Shown: piece by piece, positions 8,943 to 17,071 of the stretch
Layout of the letters: every line of letters starts with the position of its first letter
How positions within the stretch are numbered: position 1 is the stretch's first letter
DNA from: Nitrososphaerota archaeon
GTDB taxonomy: Archaea > Thermoproteota > Nitrososphaeria_A > Caldarchaeales > Calditenuaceae
NCBI GenBank assembly: GCA_009889515.1
Contig: WUQR01000139.1
Location: forward strand, 124,001 to 188,000
Direction: 5' to 3'
Length of the DNA: 64,000 bases
The notes under the pieces: generated by a model
The model's input: only the letters and a program-made list of their open reading frames with translations
Database searches by the model: none
What the model was told of the DNA's origin: nothing
Position numbers and translations under genes: made by a program

Positions 8943-9947
8943 TTGAAGGTAAATCTTGGGTTTTATCCTACTCCCTTCCACCCTATGAATAACTTGTCCA
9001 GCCATCTCAAGGGACCGCGGATATATGTAAAGAGGGACGACTTGACTGGTCTTGCACTTGGGGGGAATAAGACTCGCATATTAGAATACGTGCTGGGGGA
9101 GATTCTGAGCAGGGGAGCCGATGTAGTGATTGCCACATCTGGGATTCAATCTAATTGGGCTAGACAAATCACAGCGGCTGCGAGAATGCTTGGAATCAAG
9201 CCGGTATTAGTCCTGAGGACTGCCCAGTTTAAAGGAGCGAATATTGACTATACTGGCAACCTGTTTCTAGACTATTTGATGGGGGCGGATGTGCGAATAG
9301 TAGAGGCCTCAATAAGAGATGATGTCACAAGTGTGATGCAAGAGGTCGCAGAAGAGTATAGAGCTAAGGGGCATAATCCTGCTATAATCACTGATGAGCC
9401 TGTGGTCGGTGTCTTGGGGTACTATGATTGTGCACGAGAAATAGTGGAGCAGTCGGCGCGGCTTGGCGTGGAGGTAGACTATGTAGTGCATGCCACTAGT
9501 GGTGGGCCGACGCAGCCTGGCCTAGTCCTCGGATTCGCAGCCGCGGGAAAAAGGGTTAAGGTTATAGGAGTAAATTCAGCAGCATATGATCGAGCCACAA
9601 CCATATCACGGATACGCAACTTTATAGAGAAAGGGGCCGAGCTTATCAACTTAGACAAAGAAAAACTACCTAGTACCGTAGAAGTACTAGATGGGTATGG
9701 CGATTATGGTGAAGCCACCAAGGAAGTCATCGACGCCATACTACTTACGGCAAGGCTCGAAGGAATAATTCTCGACCCCGTATACTCAGGGAAAGCCATG
9801 GCCGGTCTAATCTATATGATCCAACAGGGCATGATTGGCGCCCATGAGAACGTAGTTTTTATACATACGGGAGGCATACCTGCTATATTCGCTTATAGAG
9901 ACCTACTCTTCAAAAAGGCTCAAAGCCTACATTCATTGCGTCCCTGA
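8943..9947 (+). CDS. PLP enzyme, ACC deaminase/D-cysteine desulfhydrase family
   Basis: Fold-type II pyridoxal-phosphate enzyme, 334 residues. The PLP lysine is in LALGGNKTRILEY, the family signature region is ATSGIQSNWARQ, and the phosphate-binding stretch is HATSGGPTQPGL. The C-terminal HTGGIPAIFAY is characteristic of this family. Members split D-cysteine to pyruvate, ammonia and sulfide, or 1-aminocyclopropane-1-carboxylate to 2-oxobutyrate and ammonia; thermophilic archaeal members more often act on D-cysteine or related amino acids. It is a single-gene unit with a TTG start. Confidence 0.87.
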   Translation: MKVNLGFYPTPFHPMNNLSSHLKGPRIYVKRDDLTGLALGGNKTRILEYVLGEILSRGADVVIATSGIQSNWARQITAAARMLGIKPVLVLRTAQFKGANIDYTGNLFLDYLMGADVRIVEASIRDDVTSVMQEVAEEYRAKGHNPAIITDEPVVGVLGYYDCAREIVEQSARLGVEVDYVVHATSGGPTQPGLVLGFAAAGKRVKVIGVNSAAYDRATTISRIRNFIEKGAELINLDKEKLPSTVEVLDGYGDYGEATKEVIDAILLTARLEGIILDPVYSGKAMAGLIYMIQQGMIGAHENVVFIHTGGIPAIFAYRDLLFKKAQSLHSLRP

Positions 9948-10244
9948 TGATGAAAATTAAGGTTGAGTGATTGGGCTTGGATATATTCAGCATTGCGTAC
10001 GTTGTGAGTGTATGAAACCTATGGCGGTGTTTATAGTGGGCTGATTAAAGCATTCTAAATCAGTAGGTGACGGTCAATTCTGAACATTCTCGTCAATTTC
10101 AGAGATATCTTTTCCAAAGCTTTCCCAACTCAATCTGCATGTATCTGAGTATAAGTTTGTTGTACGCTAGTTCTTGAGGAGATATGATGCTTAAAGTCTG
10201 AAGGCTGCGTAATAATTAATAATTGCGAATCAATGGCAATTCCA

Positions 10245-10961
10245 ATGGTTGAAGCTGTTTATTTCGCCGTTGCGTTCATAGGCTTGCTGCACGGTTTGGA
10301 TCCGGGGCATGGCTGGCCTCTCGCTCTTCTATATGCGGCCAATCCTCGTTCAAGGGGGCCGGCGAGCCGCCCTCTAAGGGCATTTGTTGGCTCTGTAGTG
10401 ATTTCATATTTCCACTTGATCTCCTCTTTGGCGGTGGTTGCGGCGTACATGGTTCTGAAGGCGGCTATAGACTTTTCCTTACCATACCTGAACTACGTCG
10501 CGGGAGCTGCTCTTCTCATCCTAGGTATCAAGTATTTGTTAGAGAGGCCGGGAGATAATTCCAAGAAGGCTCATGGGCATCTTCACGGTGATTTCGAAGG
10601 AGGTGTGCATGGGCATGAACACGAGCATCCCGGCGGCATAAGACATACGCACCCTCACAGATGTGGGAATAGAGTTTTGACTGGTCTCTGGGGGATAGCC
10701 GTCTCTGCTTTCTTCTTAGGGTTTGCCCATGAGGAGGAGTTCGCTCTCTTAGCCCTTGCCGTCGGCGGGGTAGACCCGCTGGCTCTTATGCTGATCTACA
10801 GCTTGGCTGTGACGGCGGGTTTGGTTGGCGTGACTATGGCCGCTGTCATGGTATATGGCAGGGTTGAAGAGAGGCTCAAGAGGTATGAAAGCCTCATACC
10901 CAAGCTGAGTGGTGTGATCCTTCTGATAATGGCTGCGAGTTTCCTAATCGGTCTGAGATGA
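10245..10961 (+). CDS. NicO/RcnA-like nickel/cobalt transporter
   Basis: Membrane protein, about 238 residues, six hydrophobic segments. The first carries the metal motif HGLDPGHG typical of NiCoT/NicO/RcnA proteins. A cytoplasmic-looking loop is rich in histidine (HGHLHGD, HGHEHEHPGG, HTHPH) and a later helix has GFAHEEEF. RcnA-type members export Ni/Co; other relatives import nickel. I choose the methionine at 10245 because the AT-rich box around 10210-10223 fits it; 10233 is the other possible start. The neighbours do not hint at a specific metal enzyme. Confidence 0.82.
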   Translation: MVEAVYFAVAFIGLLHGLDPGHGWPLALLYAANPRSRGPASRPLRAFVGSVVISYFHLISSLAVVAAYMVLKAAIDFSLPYLNYVAGAALLILGIKYLLERPGDNSKKAHGHLHGDFEGGVHGHEHEHPGGIRHTHPHRCGNRVLTGLWGIAVSAFFLGFAHEEEFALLALAVGGVDPLALMLIYSLAVTAGLVGVTMAAVMVYGRVEERLKRYESLIPKLSGVILLIMAASFLIGLR

Positions 10962-11072
10962 TAGTCTAACCTTAATGCTCATTATGCATAAGCCCTGATA
11001 TGCCGCCCCATAGTTAGATATTTTAATGGTCGTCATAAATTAATTCGGTGTCCTTGGAATTAGAATAGAGTT

Positions 11073-12590
11073 CTAGATGTCGAAGTATAGGTAGAATTCG
11101 TAGGGGTGTGGTCGTGCGGAGACCTGCGTATGCTCTCTCACACCGTTCTCTATTATTGTGTCTATGAGCTCGCTCGGGAATATGGGTTTAAGAAAGTCGT
11201 GGTCTGACTCGAGCTCTTCGATCGCCTCTTTCAGGCTTCCTGGGAGTTGCTTGATTCCAAGCTGCCTCCTCTTCTCCGGGGTTAGCTTGTATATGTCCTC
11301 GTCGACAGGGTCTCCTATATCGATCTTTTTCTTGATTCCGTCAAGCCCTGCAGCCATTATTGCCGCGAAGCAGAGGTATGGGTTGCATGATGGGTCTGGT
11401 GTCCTGAACTCGATTCTCTTTTTGGCGCTCGCTGCGCGGCCTTTATGATATACCGGTACTCTCACGTTTGCTGACCTGTTGCTTCTGCTCCAGGCTATGA
11501 AGACTGGCGCCTCATATCCAGGCACGAGTCTCCTGTAGCTGTTGGTCGTGGGTGCCACTATTGCGCAGAGGGCTCTGCTATGCTCTAGCAGCCCTCCACC
11601 GAAGTATCTGCCGAGCTGGCTTAACTCGGCGTAGTCGTCATTCTCGTCGTAGAAGAGGTTCTCATGCCCGTCTAGTTGTAGGATGGCGTGGCCGGGGTTT
11701 GACTTGACCTTACCACTACTTCTCCATAGGCTAACATGGGTATGCATGCCTGATGCGTTATCGCCGAATATGGGCTTTGGCATAAATGTGGCTATCATTC
11801 CGTTCTGGGCGGCTAGGTTCTTGACAACGAATTTGTATGTTATGGAGTTGTCGGCCATGTTTGTGAGGGTGTCTCTATACATGTCTATCTCGCACTGTCC
11901 TGCAGTTGCTACTTCGTGGTGGTGGGCGTCGCAGGGTATGTGGAAATAGTCAGTGAGTATGTTGACGCACTCGGACCTGAAGACCATCAACGTGTCATGC
12001 GGTGGTGCGGGGTAGTAGCCCTCCTTAAACCTGATGGGGTAGTTGGTTCCGGCGCTGCTCCACGCCGCTTCTTTCGACTCTATGCTGTAGGACTGGCCTC
12101 TATAGGCGTCTAGGACATCCCAGTGGACTTTGTCGAAGACGAAGAACTCGATTTCGGGTCCCCAGAGGGAGAGGTCATATCCCTGCTCGGCCGCGTACAT
12201 CTCCGCCCTCTGAGCTATATATCGCGGGTCCTTCTCTAGCCTTCCGCGCGCCATCCCCCAGCCCACATTACATATCATCCTAGCCGTCTTTACGTGGTCG
12301 GGTATCCATGGTATGATGGCGTAGGTTGAGGGGTCTGGATAAAGTACTAGGTCGGACTCGTGTATATCTACGAATCCTCTGATTGATGAGCCGTCGAGCT
12401 TTGGGACACCTGAGGAGAATGCATCCTCGTCAAGGAATTTGGTCGGAATTGTTACGTGCTGGAGCCTGCCTGGAACATCAGTGAACTGGAGGTCGATGTA
12501 TTTTATGCCATTCCTTTTAATGTTCTCCAGTACTTGGTCTATGGTCATCCTCCACGGGATGAGTTCTCCGTTCTCAAAGATAAACGGCAT
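11073..12590 (-). CDS. glnA: Glutamine synthetase, type I
   Basis: Makes glutamine from glutamate, ammonia and ATP. Full length (505 aa). It has the N-terminal beta-grasp (QFTDVPGRLQHVTIP), a metal/ATP-site region (LWGPEIEFFVFD, then HHHEVATAGQCEID), the substrate loop (DNASGMHTHVSLW) and NRSANVRVP near the C-terminal third. GGGGGG lies about nine bases before the ATG, inside the end of the small ORF at 12595-12726, so the two appear translationally coupled. Confidence 0.96.
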   Translation of the reverse strand: MPFIFENGELIPWRMTIDQVLENIKRNGIKYIDLQFTDVPGRLQHVTIPTKFLDEDAFSSGVPKLDGSSIRGFVDIHESDLVLYPDPSTYAIIPWIPDHVKTARMICNVGWGMARGRLEKDPRYIAQRAEMYAAEQGYDLSLWGPEIEFFVFDKVHWDVLDAYRGQSYSIESKEAAWSSAGTNYPIRFKEGYYPAPPHDTLMVFRSECVNILTDYFHIPCDAHHHEVATAGQCEIDMYRDTLTNMADNSITYKFVVKNLAAQNGMIATFMPKPIFGDNASGMHTHVSLWRSSGKVKSNPGHAILQLDGHENLFYDENDDYAELSQLGRYFGGGLLEHSRALCAIVAPTTNSYRRLVPGYEAPVFIAWSRSNRSANVRVPVYHKGRAASAKKRIEFRTPDPSCNPYLCFAAIMAAGLDGIKKKIDIGDPVDEDIYKLTPEKRRQLGIKQLPGSLKEAIEELESDHDFLKPIFPSELIDTIIENGVREHTQVSARPHPYEFYLYFDI

Positions 12591-12594
12591 GCCT

Positions 12595-12726
12595 TCAACA
12601 CCCCCCGATTAAGGAAGTGGGCAGAGGAGCTTCCGCGAGCGCGTTGACTGTATAGCCGTAGATACAGGCTACTTCGTGTCCATCTGCTATAATTTCTCCG
12701 CACCCTACCGTTTTACGGACCATCAT
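12595..12726 (-). CDS. Leaderless 43-residue small protein upstream of glnA
   Basis: The frame starts with two ATG codons (12726 and 12723) and ends four bases before the glnA start. A TATA-like box at 12753-12760 is centred about 30 bases before the first ATG, the spacing of the leaderless genes elsewhere in the window, and no other promoter for glnA is evident. The peptide begins MMVRKTVGCGEIIADGHEV and has cysteines at 9, 21 and 43. I recognise no family. It may be a real small protein, perhaps a metal or redox peptide, or a translated leader controlling glnA. Only conservation would prove it. Confidence 0.55.
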   Translation of the reverse strand: MMVRKTVGCGEIIADGHEVACIYGYTVNALAEAPLPTSLIGGC

Positions 12727-12752
12727 TTTGCGAACATTGGATAATAAGTCAT

Positions 12753-12760
12753 ATTTAAAT
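12753..12760 (-). promoter_or_regulatory. TATA-like box for the small ORF-glnA unit
   Basis: ATTTAAAT, identical on both strands, centred 30 bases before the ATG at 12726. The rest of the 12727-12942 spacer shows only the second promoter at 12909-12917 for the plus-strand gene. Confidence 0.55.
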
Positions 12761-12908
12761 GTGTCATTGACAGGGGCGATAAATACAGGATAAAGTGAAC
12801 AATTTTACCTCAAATAAGGGTATTCGTTAAACATTATTCAAATCGTGCCAGCGCTTATAGGGGGCTTGTGGACTGAGGTATAGCTCCTTTCGCTCTGCCG
12901 TGGGAAGT

Positions 12909-12917
12909 AAATATTTA
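12909..12917 (+). promoter_or_regulatory. TATA-like box for the molybdenum hydroxylase gene
   Basis: AAATATTTA, centred 30 bases before the GTG at 12943; implies a leaderless transcript. Confidence 0.6.
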
Positions 12918-12942
12918 GGTGAGGTTCTAATAGTTTTCATCC

Positions 12943-15240
12943 GTGCAGTCAGCGACCTACGTTGGTAAGCCCATCCCGCGAAAGGAGGATCTGAGGTTTT
13001 TAACCGGGAGGGGAAGATACATAGATGATATAAGTATCCCGCGAATGCTTTATGCGGCCTTTCTTAGGAGCCCATTCGCCCACGCGAGAATAACTAGTAT
13101 CGATGTGTCTGGTGCACTTCAAAATGGCGCGGTGGCCGCCTTCACAGGCGAGGAGCTTAACAAGATGTGTGGTGGTATACATGTGGATGTACCGCGGGGG
13201 CGGAGGGGTTTTGTGGTTAAACCTCTCGCGGAGGGAAAGGTTAGGTATGTTGGCGAGCCTGTTGCAGTTGTAGTGGCTAACGACCCCTACACGGCGCGGG
13301 ACGCTCTAGAATACATCAGCGTGGATTACGAGAGGCTTGAGCCGGTTGTAGACCCACTTGAAGCTTCTAGGCCTGGCGCGCCTGTCATACATGATGACTT
13401 CCCAGACAATGTCTGCTTCACAAGGAAGCGTGTCTATGGTGATGCCGAGGCGGCCTTCAGGGAGGCCGACAGGGTCGTCGATGTCCAGCTGAGAATACAG
13501 AGGCTTGTCCCCGCTGCGATGGAGTGTCGCGGAGTGGTGGCGGTTTTTGACGAGGGGGTCGGTTACCTGAGGATCTGGGCCACTAAGCAGTTCCCACACG
13601 ACTTTCGCAGCTGGACTGCAGAGGCCCTTGGAATACCTGAGTCTAAGATTCAGGTTATAGCACCAGACATAGGCGGGGCCTTTGGCTCGAAACTTGAGCA
13701 CTATCCTGAAGATGTTGTGATCCCTCTCTTGGCCAAACTTCTTGGGCGGCCTATAAAGTGGATTGAGACGCGTAGTGAGAACTTCCACACTACAACTCAT
13801 GGGCGGGGTACTGCTGCTTGGGTCGAGGCGGCTGTGAAGAGTGATGGCCGGCTTCTCGGGGTTAGGGCTAGAATCTTGACGGATCTCGGCGCTTATCCAT
13901 ACTTCTCTACGATACAGGTTCCTGAGGGGATTGTCGGAATGCTGCCGGGTTGCTATAAGCTGAAGGGCTTGGAGGCCGAGGTCACCGGTGTCTTCACCAA
14001 TAAAGTTCCAACCGCGGCGTATAGGGGCGCGGGTAGGCCAGAGGCCTCATACATAATTGAGCGGACTATGGATAGGATTGCGAGGGAGCTGGGAATCGAT
14101 CCTGCGGAGGTTAGGAGAAGGAATTTCATCAGGCCGGATGAGTTCCCCTACGAGACTATAACCGGTCACAAGTATGACTCTGGGAACTATGAGCAGGCTC
14201 TTAACAAGGCGCTCGAGATTGTGGGCTATGAGGAGCTTAGGCGAAAACAGTCCGAGCTGAGGGCGGTGGGCAAGCTGTTGGGAATAGGAATCTCAAGCTA
14301 CATCGAGGTATGTAACTTTGCTCCCACTCCTGCTATAGTGAGTGTGGAGAAGGATGGCAGGGTTAAAGTGATTTCTGGAACGCTGCCACATGGTCAGGGT
14401 GAGGAGACCGCCTTCGCACAGATAGCCGCTGACGCACTGGGCGTGGACATAAAGGATGTCGACGTAATATTTGGTGATACTTCTCTGATCGGATGGGGAC
14501 CTGGGACGGCCGGTAGCTGGACGCTGGCTTCTGGCGGTAACGCGGTCCTACAAGCCTCTATGAAGGTGAGAGAAAAGATACTGAGGCTTGCGGCTCATAT
14601 GCTGGAGGCCAGGCCGGAGGACTTAGAGCTTGTTGATGGGAAGGCTCGCGTGAAGGGTGTCCCAGAGAAGTCCGTGACGATCAAGGAGGTCGCCGCCCTA
14701 GCGTATGACCCTTCGGCACTGCCTGCGGGTATGGAACCCGGGCTGTCAGCGGAGGCGGGCTACAGTCCGCAGCTGACGTATCCGTTTGGGACGCATGTGG
14801 CGGTGGTCGAGATAGATACGGAGACGGGTAGGGTGGAGGTGAAGAGGCTAGTGCTTGTCGATGACTGTGGAAGGGTTGTTAACCCGCTTCTGGTGGAGGG
14901 GCAGGTGATTGGTGGAGCAGTCCAAGCACTAGCCCAGGCCCTCTACGAGGAGGCCTTCTACGACAGCGACGGAAACCTCGTCAACTCCAACTTCGGAGAC
15001 TACCTCATCCCCACCGCTGTGGAGATACCTGAAATCCTGACGGAGAGGACCGAGACACCTGCTCCTAACCCGTTAGGGGCTAAAGGTGTCGGGGAGGCCG
15101 CGACAATTGGCTTGACGCAGGCGGTGGTAAACGCTGTCGAGGATGCGCTGGCGCCACTCGGCGTCAGGGTAGTGGATACGCCGCTAACACCCTACCAGAT
15201 TTGGCGAATAATACGAGAAAAACCCGTAAAGCCGGCTTGA
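12943..15240 (+). CDS. Molybdenum hydroxylase large subunit (xanthine dehydrogenase/CoxL family, form II-like)
   Basis: 765 residues covering the N-terminal a/b-hammerhead (from VGKPIPRKEDLRFLTGRGRY) and the molybdopterin-binding domains. Motifs: GGAFGSKLEH, the AYRGAGRPE loop near residue 363, and the catalytic glutamate (about 718) in GAKGVGEAA. True form I CO dehydrogenases have AYxCSFR at that loop; AYRGAGR marks form II/aldehyde-oxidase-like enzymes, so CO oxidation should not be assumed. Normally it pairs with an FAD subunit and a 2Fe-2S subunit; neither is adjacent. The likely role is hydroxylation of an aldehyde or N-heterocycle. Confidence 0.9.
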   Translation: MQSATYVGKPIPRKEDLRFLTGRGRYIDDISIPRMLYAAFLRSPFAHARITSIDVSGALQNGAVAAFTGEELNKMCGGIHVDVPRGRRGFVVKPLAEGKVRYVGEPVAVVVANDPYTARDALEYISVDYERLEPVVDPLEASRPGAPVIHDDFPDNVCFTRKRVYGDAEAAFREADRVVDVQLRIQRLVPAAMECRGVVAVFDEGVGYLRIWATKQFPHDFRSWTAEALGIPESKIQVIAPDIGGAFGSKLEHYPEDVVIPLLAKLLGRPIKWIETRSENFHTTTHGRGTAAWVEAAVKSDGRLLGVRARILTDLGAYPYFSTIQVPEGIVGMLPGCYKLKGLEAEVTGVFTNKVPTAAYRGAGRPEASYIIERTMDRIARELGIDPAEVRRRNFIRPDEFPYETITGHKYDSGNYEQALNKALEIVGYEELRRKQSELRAVGKLLGIGISSYIEVCNFAPTPAIVSVEKDGRVKVISGTLPHGQGEETAFAQIAADALGVDIKDVDVIFGDTSLIGWGPGTAGSWTLASGGNAVLQASMKVREKILRLAAHMLEARPEDLELVDGKARVKGVPEKSVTIKEVAALAYDPSALPAGMEPGLSAEAGYSPQLTYPFGTHVAVVEIDTETGRVEVKRLVLVDDCGRVVNPLLVEGQVIGGAVQALAQALYEEAFYDSDGNLVNSNFGDYLIPTAVEIPEILTERTETPAPNPLGAKGVGEAATIGLTQAVVNAVEDALAPLGVRVVDTPLTPYQIWRIIREKPVKPA

Positions 15241-15281
15241 AGTAATAATTGCGTATTATTCTAAATAAGTTGATGCAAACG

Positions 15282-15289
15282 TTTATATA
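15282..15289 (+). promoter_or_regulatory. TATA-like box of a structured RNA gene
   Basis: TTTATATA, the strongest TATA match in the window. Transcription would begin about 26 bases on, near 15312, right at the 5' arm of the closing helix of the RNA. Confidence 0.7.
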
Positions 15290-15311
15290 GGAGACCCTAG
15301 TTTCCTATGCA

Positions 15312-15497
15312 GCGGGGCGCCCGGGACAGGGGAGATCCAAGAGGCGTCAGGATAGCCTGGCGTCTCGAGGAATCTCCAGTCTCGTGGACCCATCGGGAAA
15401 CCGTGGGCAAAGAGATTGGGGATGGTGCTCACGGTGTGCGTGGGGCCTAGGGGTCTAACACGCACGTCGCGCGCCCTCCCCGAAAGGCGCCCCACCT
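15312..15497 (+). ncRNA. Structured non-coding RNA, family unassigned
   Basis: About 185 bases, GC-rich, with no credible protein. The ends pair perfectly: GGGGCGCC (15314-15321) with GGCGCCCC (15486-15493). A second helix, GGGGAG (15329-15334) with CTCCCC (15476-15481), lies inside it. Internal hairpins: GAGGCGTCAGG/CCTGGCGTCTC at 15341-15366 with a four-base loop (GU pairs allowed), and GTGCGTG/CACGCAC at about 15436-15465. A smaller stem with a GAAA loop sits near 15390-15405. The run after the first hairpin, GAGGAATCTC (15367-15376), fits the RNase P CR-I pattern GAGGAANNUC, but I find no CR-IV or CR-V match, so RNase P is not established. The SRP RNA core motifs are also absent. Strand is set by the TATA box. 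Confidence 0.65.
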
Positions 15498-15500
15498 ATT

Positions 15501-16199
15501 TTACGGAGCCAACACGTGTCTGAGGACTTTCTCGTAATACTGTTCCGGCGAATATTCTATCATCTCGAGATCGTCGATGTTGATGACTATTATGGAGTGT
15601 ATTCTGCAGTTGCGCAGCTCGTCTATCTGGATGGGTGGTCTGCTGTAGTAGATGTCGCAGAGCCTCTTCAGCGACTCTACTTCTCCAGCCTCTCTAAGCC
15701 TCGGCGGCTTTAATAGGGGCTCCGGGATCTCTAGCACGTTGTAGCGGGGTGTTGCTAGGCTGAACTTGTCTGCATATTTGCTATATCGCGCAACCTTGCT
15801 AACCACGCGTGCCCGTAGATACCTCTGGGGGTCGAGGGCGGCCTCGGGCGGGGCGAAGCCAGTTTCTATCTCGATGATCTGGGTGCTACCTCCCCTCTCG
15901 CCAAAGACGTCGCAGACGAGCGCATCGCCGAGATACCTCTCCACGTCCACCTCGTATCCCAGCCTCGCCAAGTGGCCCGCACAGATAACCTCCATTACGG
16001 AATGGTTGATCTTAACAAGCCCTCTCTGATGCATGTCTATGAGCTTAGCCCCAATCTTGGAGAGCTGGTCCCTGAGAGACTGGCCCAGTACCTCTGCTAG
16101 CCTCTCCACTAGCGCGTTAATGTCCCTCGCAAAATCACTCTCAGAAGGCCTATCAGCCTGCTTGGCTACCTCCCGCTCACCCGGCTGGTCTCTGCTCAC
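15501..16199 (-). CDS. PD-(D/E)XK nuclease-like conserved hypothetical protein
   Basis: 232 residues, GTG start. The N-terminal 65 residues are helical and charged. The middle region has a layout like restriction-endonuclease-fold enzymes: GYEVDVE, then LVCDVFGE, then QIIEIETG (the D...ExE core), followed by lysines in SKVARYSKYADK. No family name can be given. It lies 116 bases downstream of pcna on the same strand, with its own AT-rich promoter-like sequence near 16232. A DNA repair or processing role is plausible but inferred only from fold-like motifs and neighbourhood. Confidence 0.6.
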   Translation of the reverse strand: MSRDQPGEREVAKQADRPSESDFARDINALVERLAEVLGQSLRDQLSKIGAKLIDMHQRGLVKINHSVMEVICAGHLARLGYEVDVERYLGDALVCDVFGERGGSTQIIEIETGFAPPEAALDPQRYLRARVVSKVARYSKYADKFSLATPRYNVLEIPEPLLKPPRLREAGEVESLKRLCDIYYSRPPIQIDELRNCRIHSIIVINIDDLEMIEYSPEQYYEKVLRHVLAP

Positions 16200-16315
16200 T
16201 GATAAATATGTAGGTGTTGTCTTGTCATTAAAGCCTACCGCAGCTTGCGTAATCCACTTAAAAACATTTCACAGAAAGTGATTTCCTGCAGGGATGAAAG
16301 AAAGGGTATCCGGCC

Positions 16316-17071
16316 TCACTCCAGCCTAGGCGCTATGAGGTATTCAAGCCTGCCTGCGGGAAGAGTGAAGGTCAGCTTTATCGGCTTGTTGCTGCTAAGC
16401 TGTATGAGCGTCTCCTCGGATAAGTCCCGCCCCGGCTTGACTATCCGCTCTAGGTAGGCGAGGCTGAAGCTTGCTACAACCTCGTGGGGGGCCTCCACCT
16501 CATACACTAGCGCGCCATCCCTTGAGAGCTTGTTCTCAACCACTCCCATGTCGCCTTTAGCCATCAATATCACAGCGGAGGGCTGGATGATTATCTTGAC
16601 AGAGTCTGAGACTAGGCTTGCGTCCTCGACGGCCTCCCACAGTGCCTCAGAGTTTACCCTCGCCCTAGCCTCGAAGACTAGCTTGGGAGAGGCGCTAGTA
16701 CCGGCTACGGGCTCGAGGGTGTTGAGCTGGTACCTCCTCTCCCGCGACTTGGTCGGGTCTGTCAGTATTATGTTCAGCTTCCTCTTCTCCTCCTCGTAGA
16801 CGAGTGTCAGTGACTCGCCCTTCTTCGCCCTTTTGAGGAATTTGAGCAGCTCCTGAAGGTTGACTGTCAGCTCCGTCTCCTTGTCTGCCACGAACTCCTC
16901 TGCGGCCTCCTTCCTCAGCTCAAAGTCTACAAGACTCACATGCGCGGGATCCATAGACACGAGCCTTAACGAGTCCTGAGTAACCTTGAATGAGGCCTCG
17001 TCAACTACTGCGGCTACCGCCTTAAAGAGGTCTGCAGCGTAATCTGCGTTGGGAAGCCTCATAGTAAACAT
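16316..17071 (-). CDS. pcn: DNA polymerase sliding clamp (PCNA)
   Basis: Homotrimeric ring (or one of several clamp subunits) that tethers DNA polymerase and repair enzymes to DNA. The length (251 aa) and the two-domain repeat are as in archaeal PCNA. Recognisable parts are DSLRLVSMDPAHVSLVDFEL in the first domain, the interdomain region, and the C-terminal KLTFTLPAGRLEYLIAPRLE. Only one clamp gene is in the window. GGGGAG lies just before the ATG at 17071; a second methionine three codons on (17062) is also possible. Confidence 0.96.
   Translation of the reverse strand: MFTMRLPNADYAADLFKAVAAVVDEASFKVTQDSLRLVSMDPAHVSLVDFELRKEAAEEFVADKETELTVNLQELLKFLKRAKKGESLTLVYEEEKRKLNIILTDPTKSRERRYQLNTLEPVAGTSASPKLVFEARARVNSEALWEAVEDASLVSDSVKIIIQPSAVILMAKGDMGVVENKLSRDGALVYEVEAPHEVVASFSLAYLERIVKPGRDLSEETLIQLSSNKPIKLTFTLPAGRLEYLIAPRLE

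Noticed and set aside
9948-10232. Possible C/D box guide RNA between the ACC deaminase-like and nickel transporter genes
   Set aside because: CTGA boxes occur, but no proper RTGATGA box or normal guide spacing; nothing else is seen in this spacer apart from the AT-rich promoter near 10210.
13306-13800. 164-codon minus-strand frame inside the molybdenum hydroxylase gene
   Set aside because: Antisense shadow of a conserved catalytic domain; no promoter and no recognisable protein pattern.
12943-15240. Reading as aerobic CO dehydrogenase (coxL form I)
   Set aside because: The active-site loop is AYRGAGR, not AYxCSFR, and the medium and small subunit genes are missing.
15283-15495. 70-codon minus-strand frame over the structured RNA
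   Set aside because: Its extent coincides with the paired RNA element, its composition is not protein-like, and it has no promoter on that strand.
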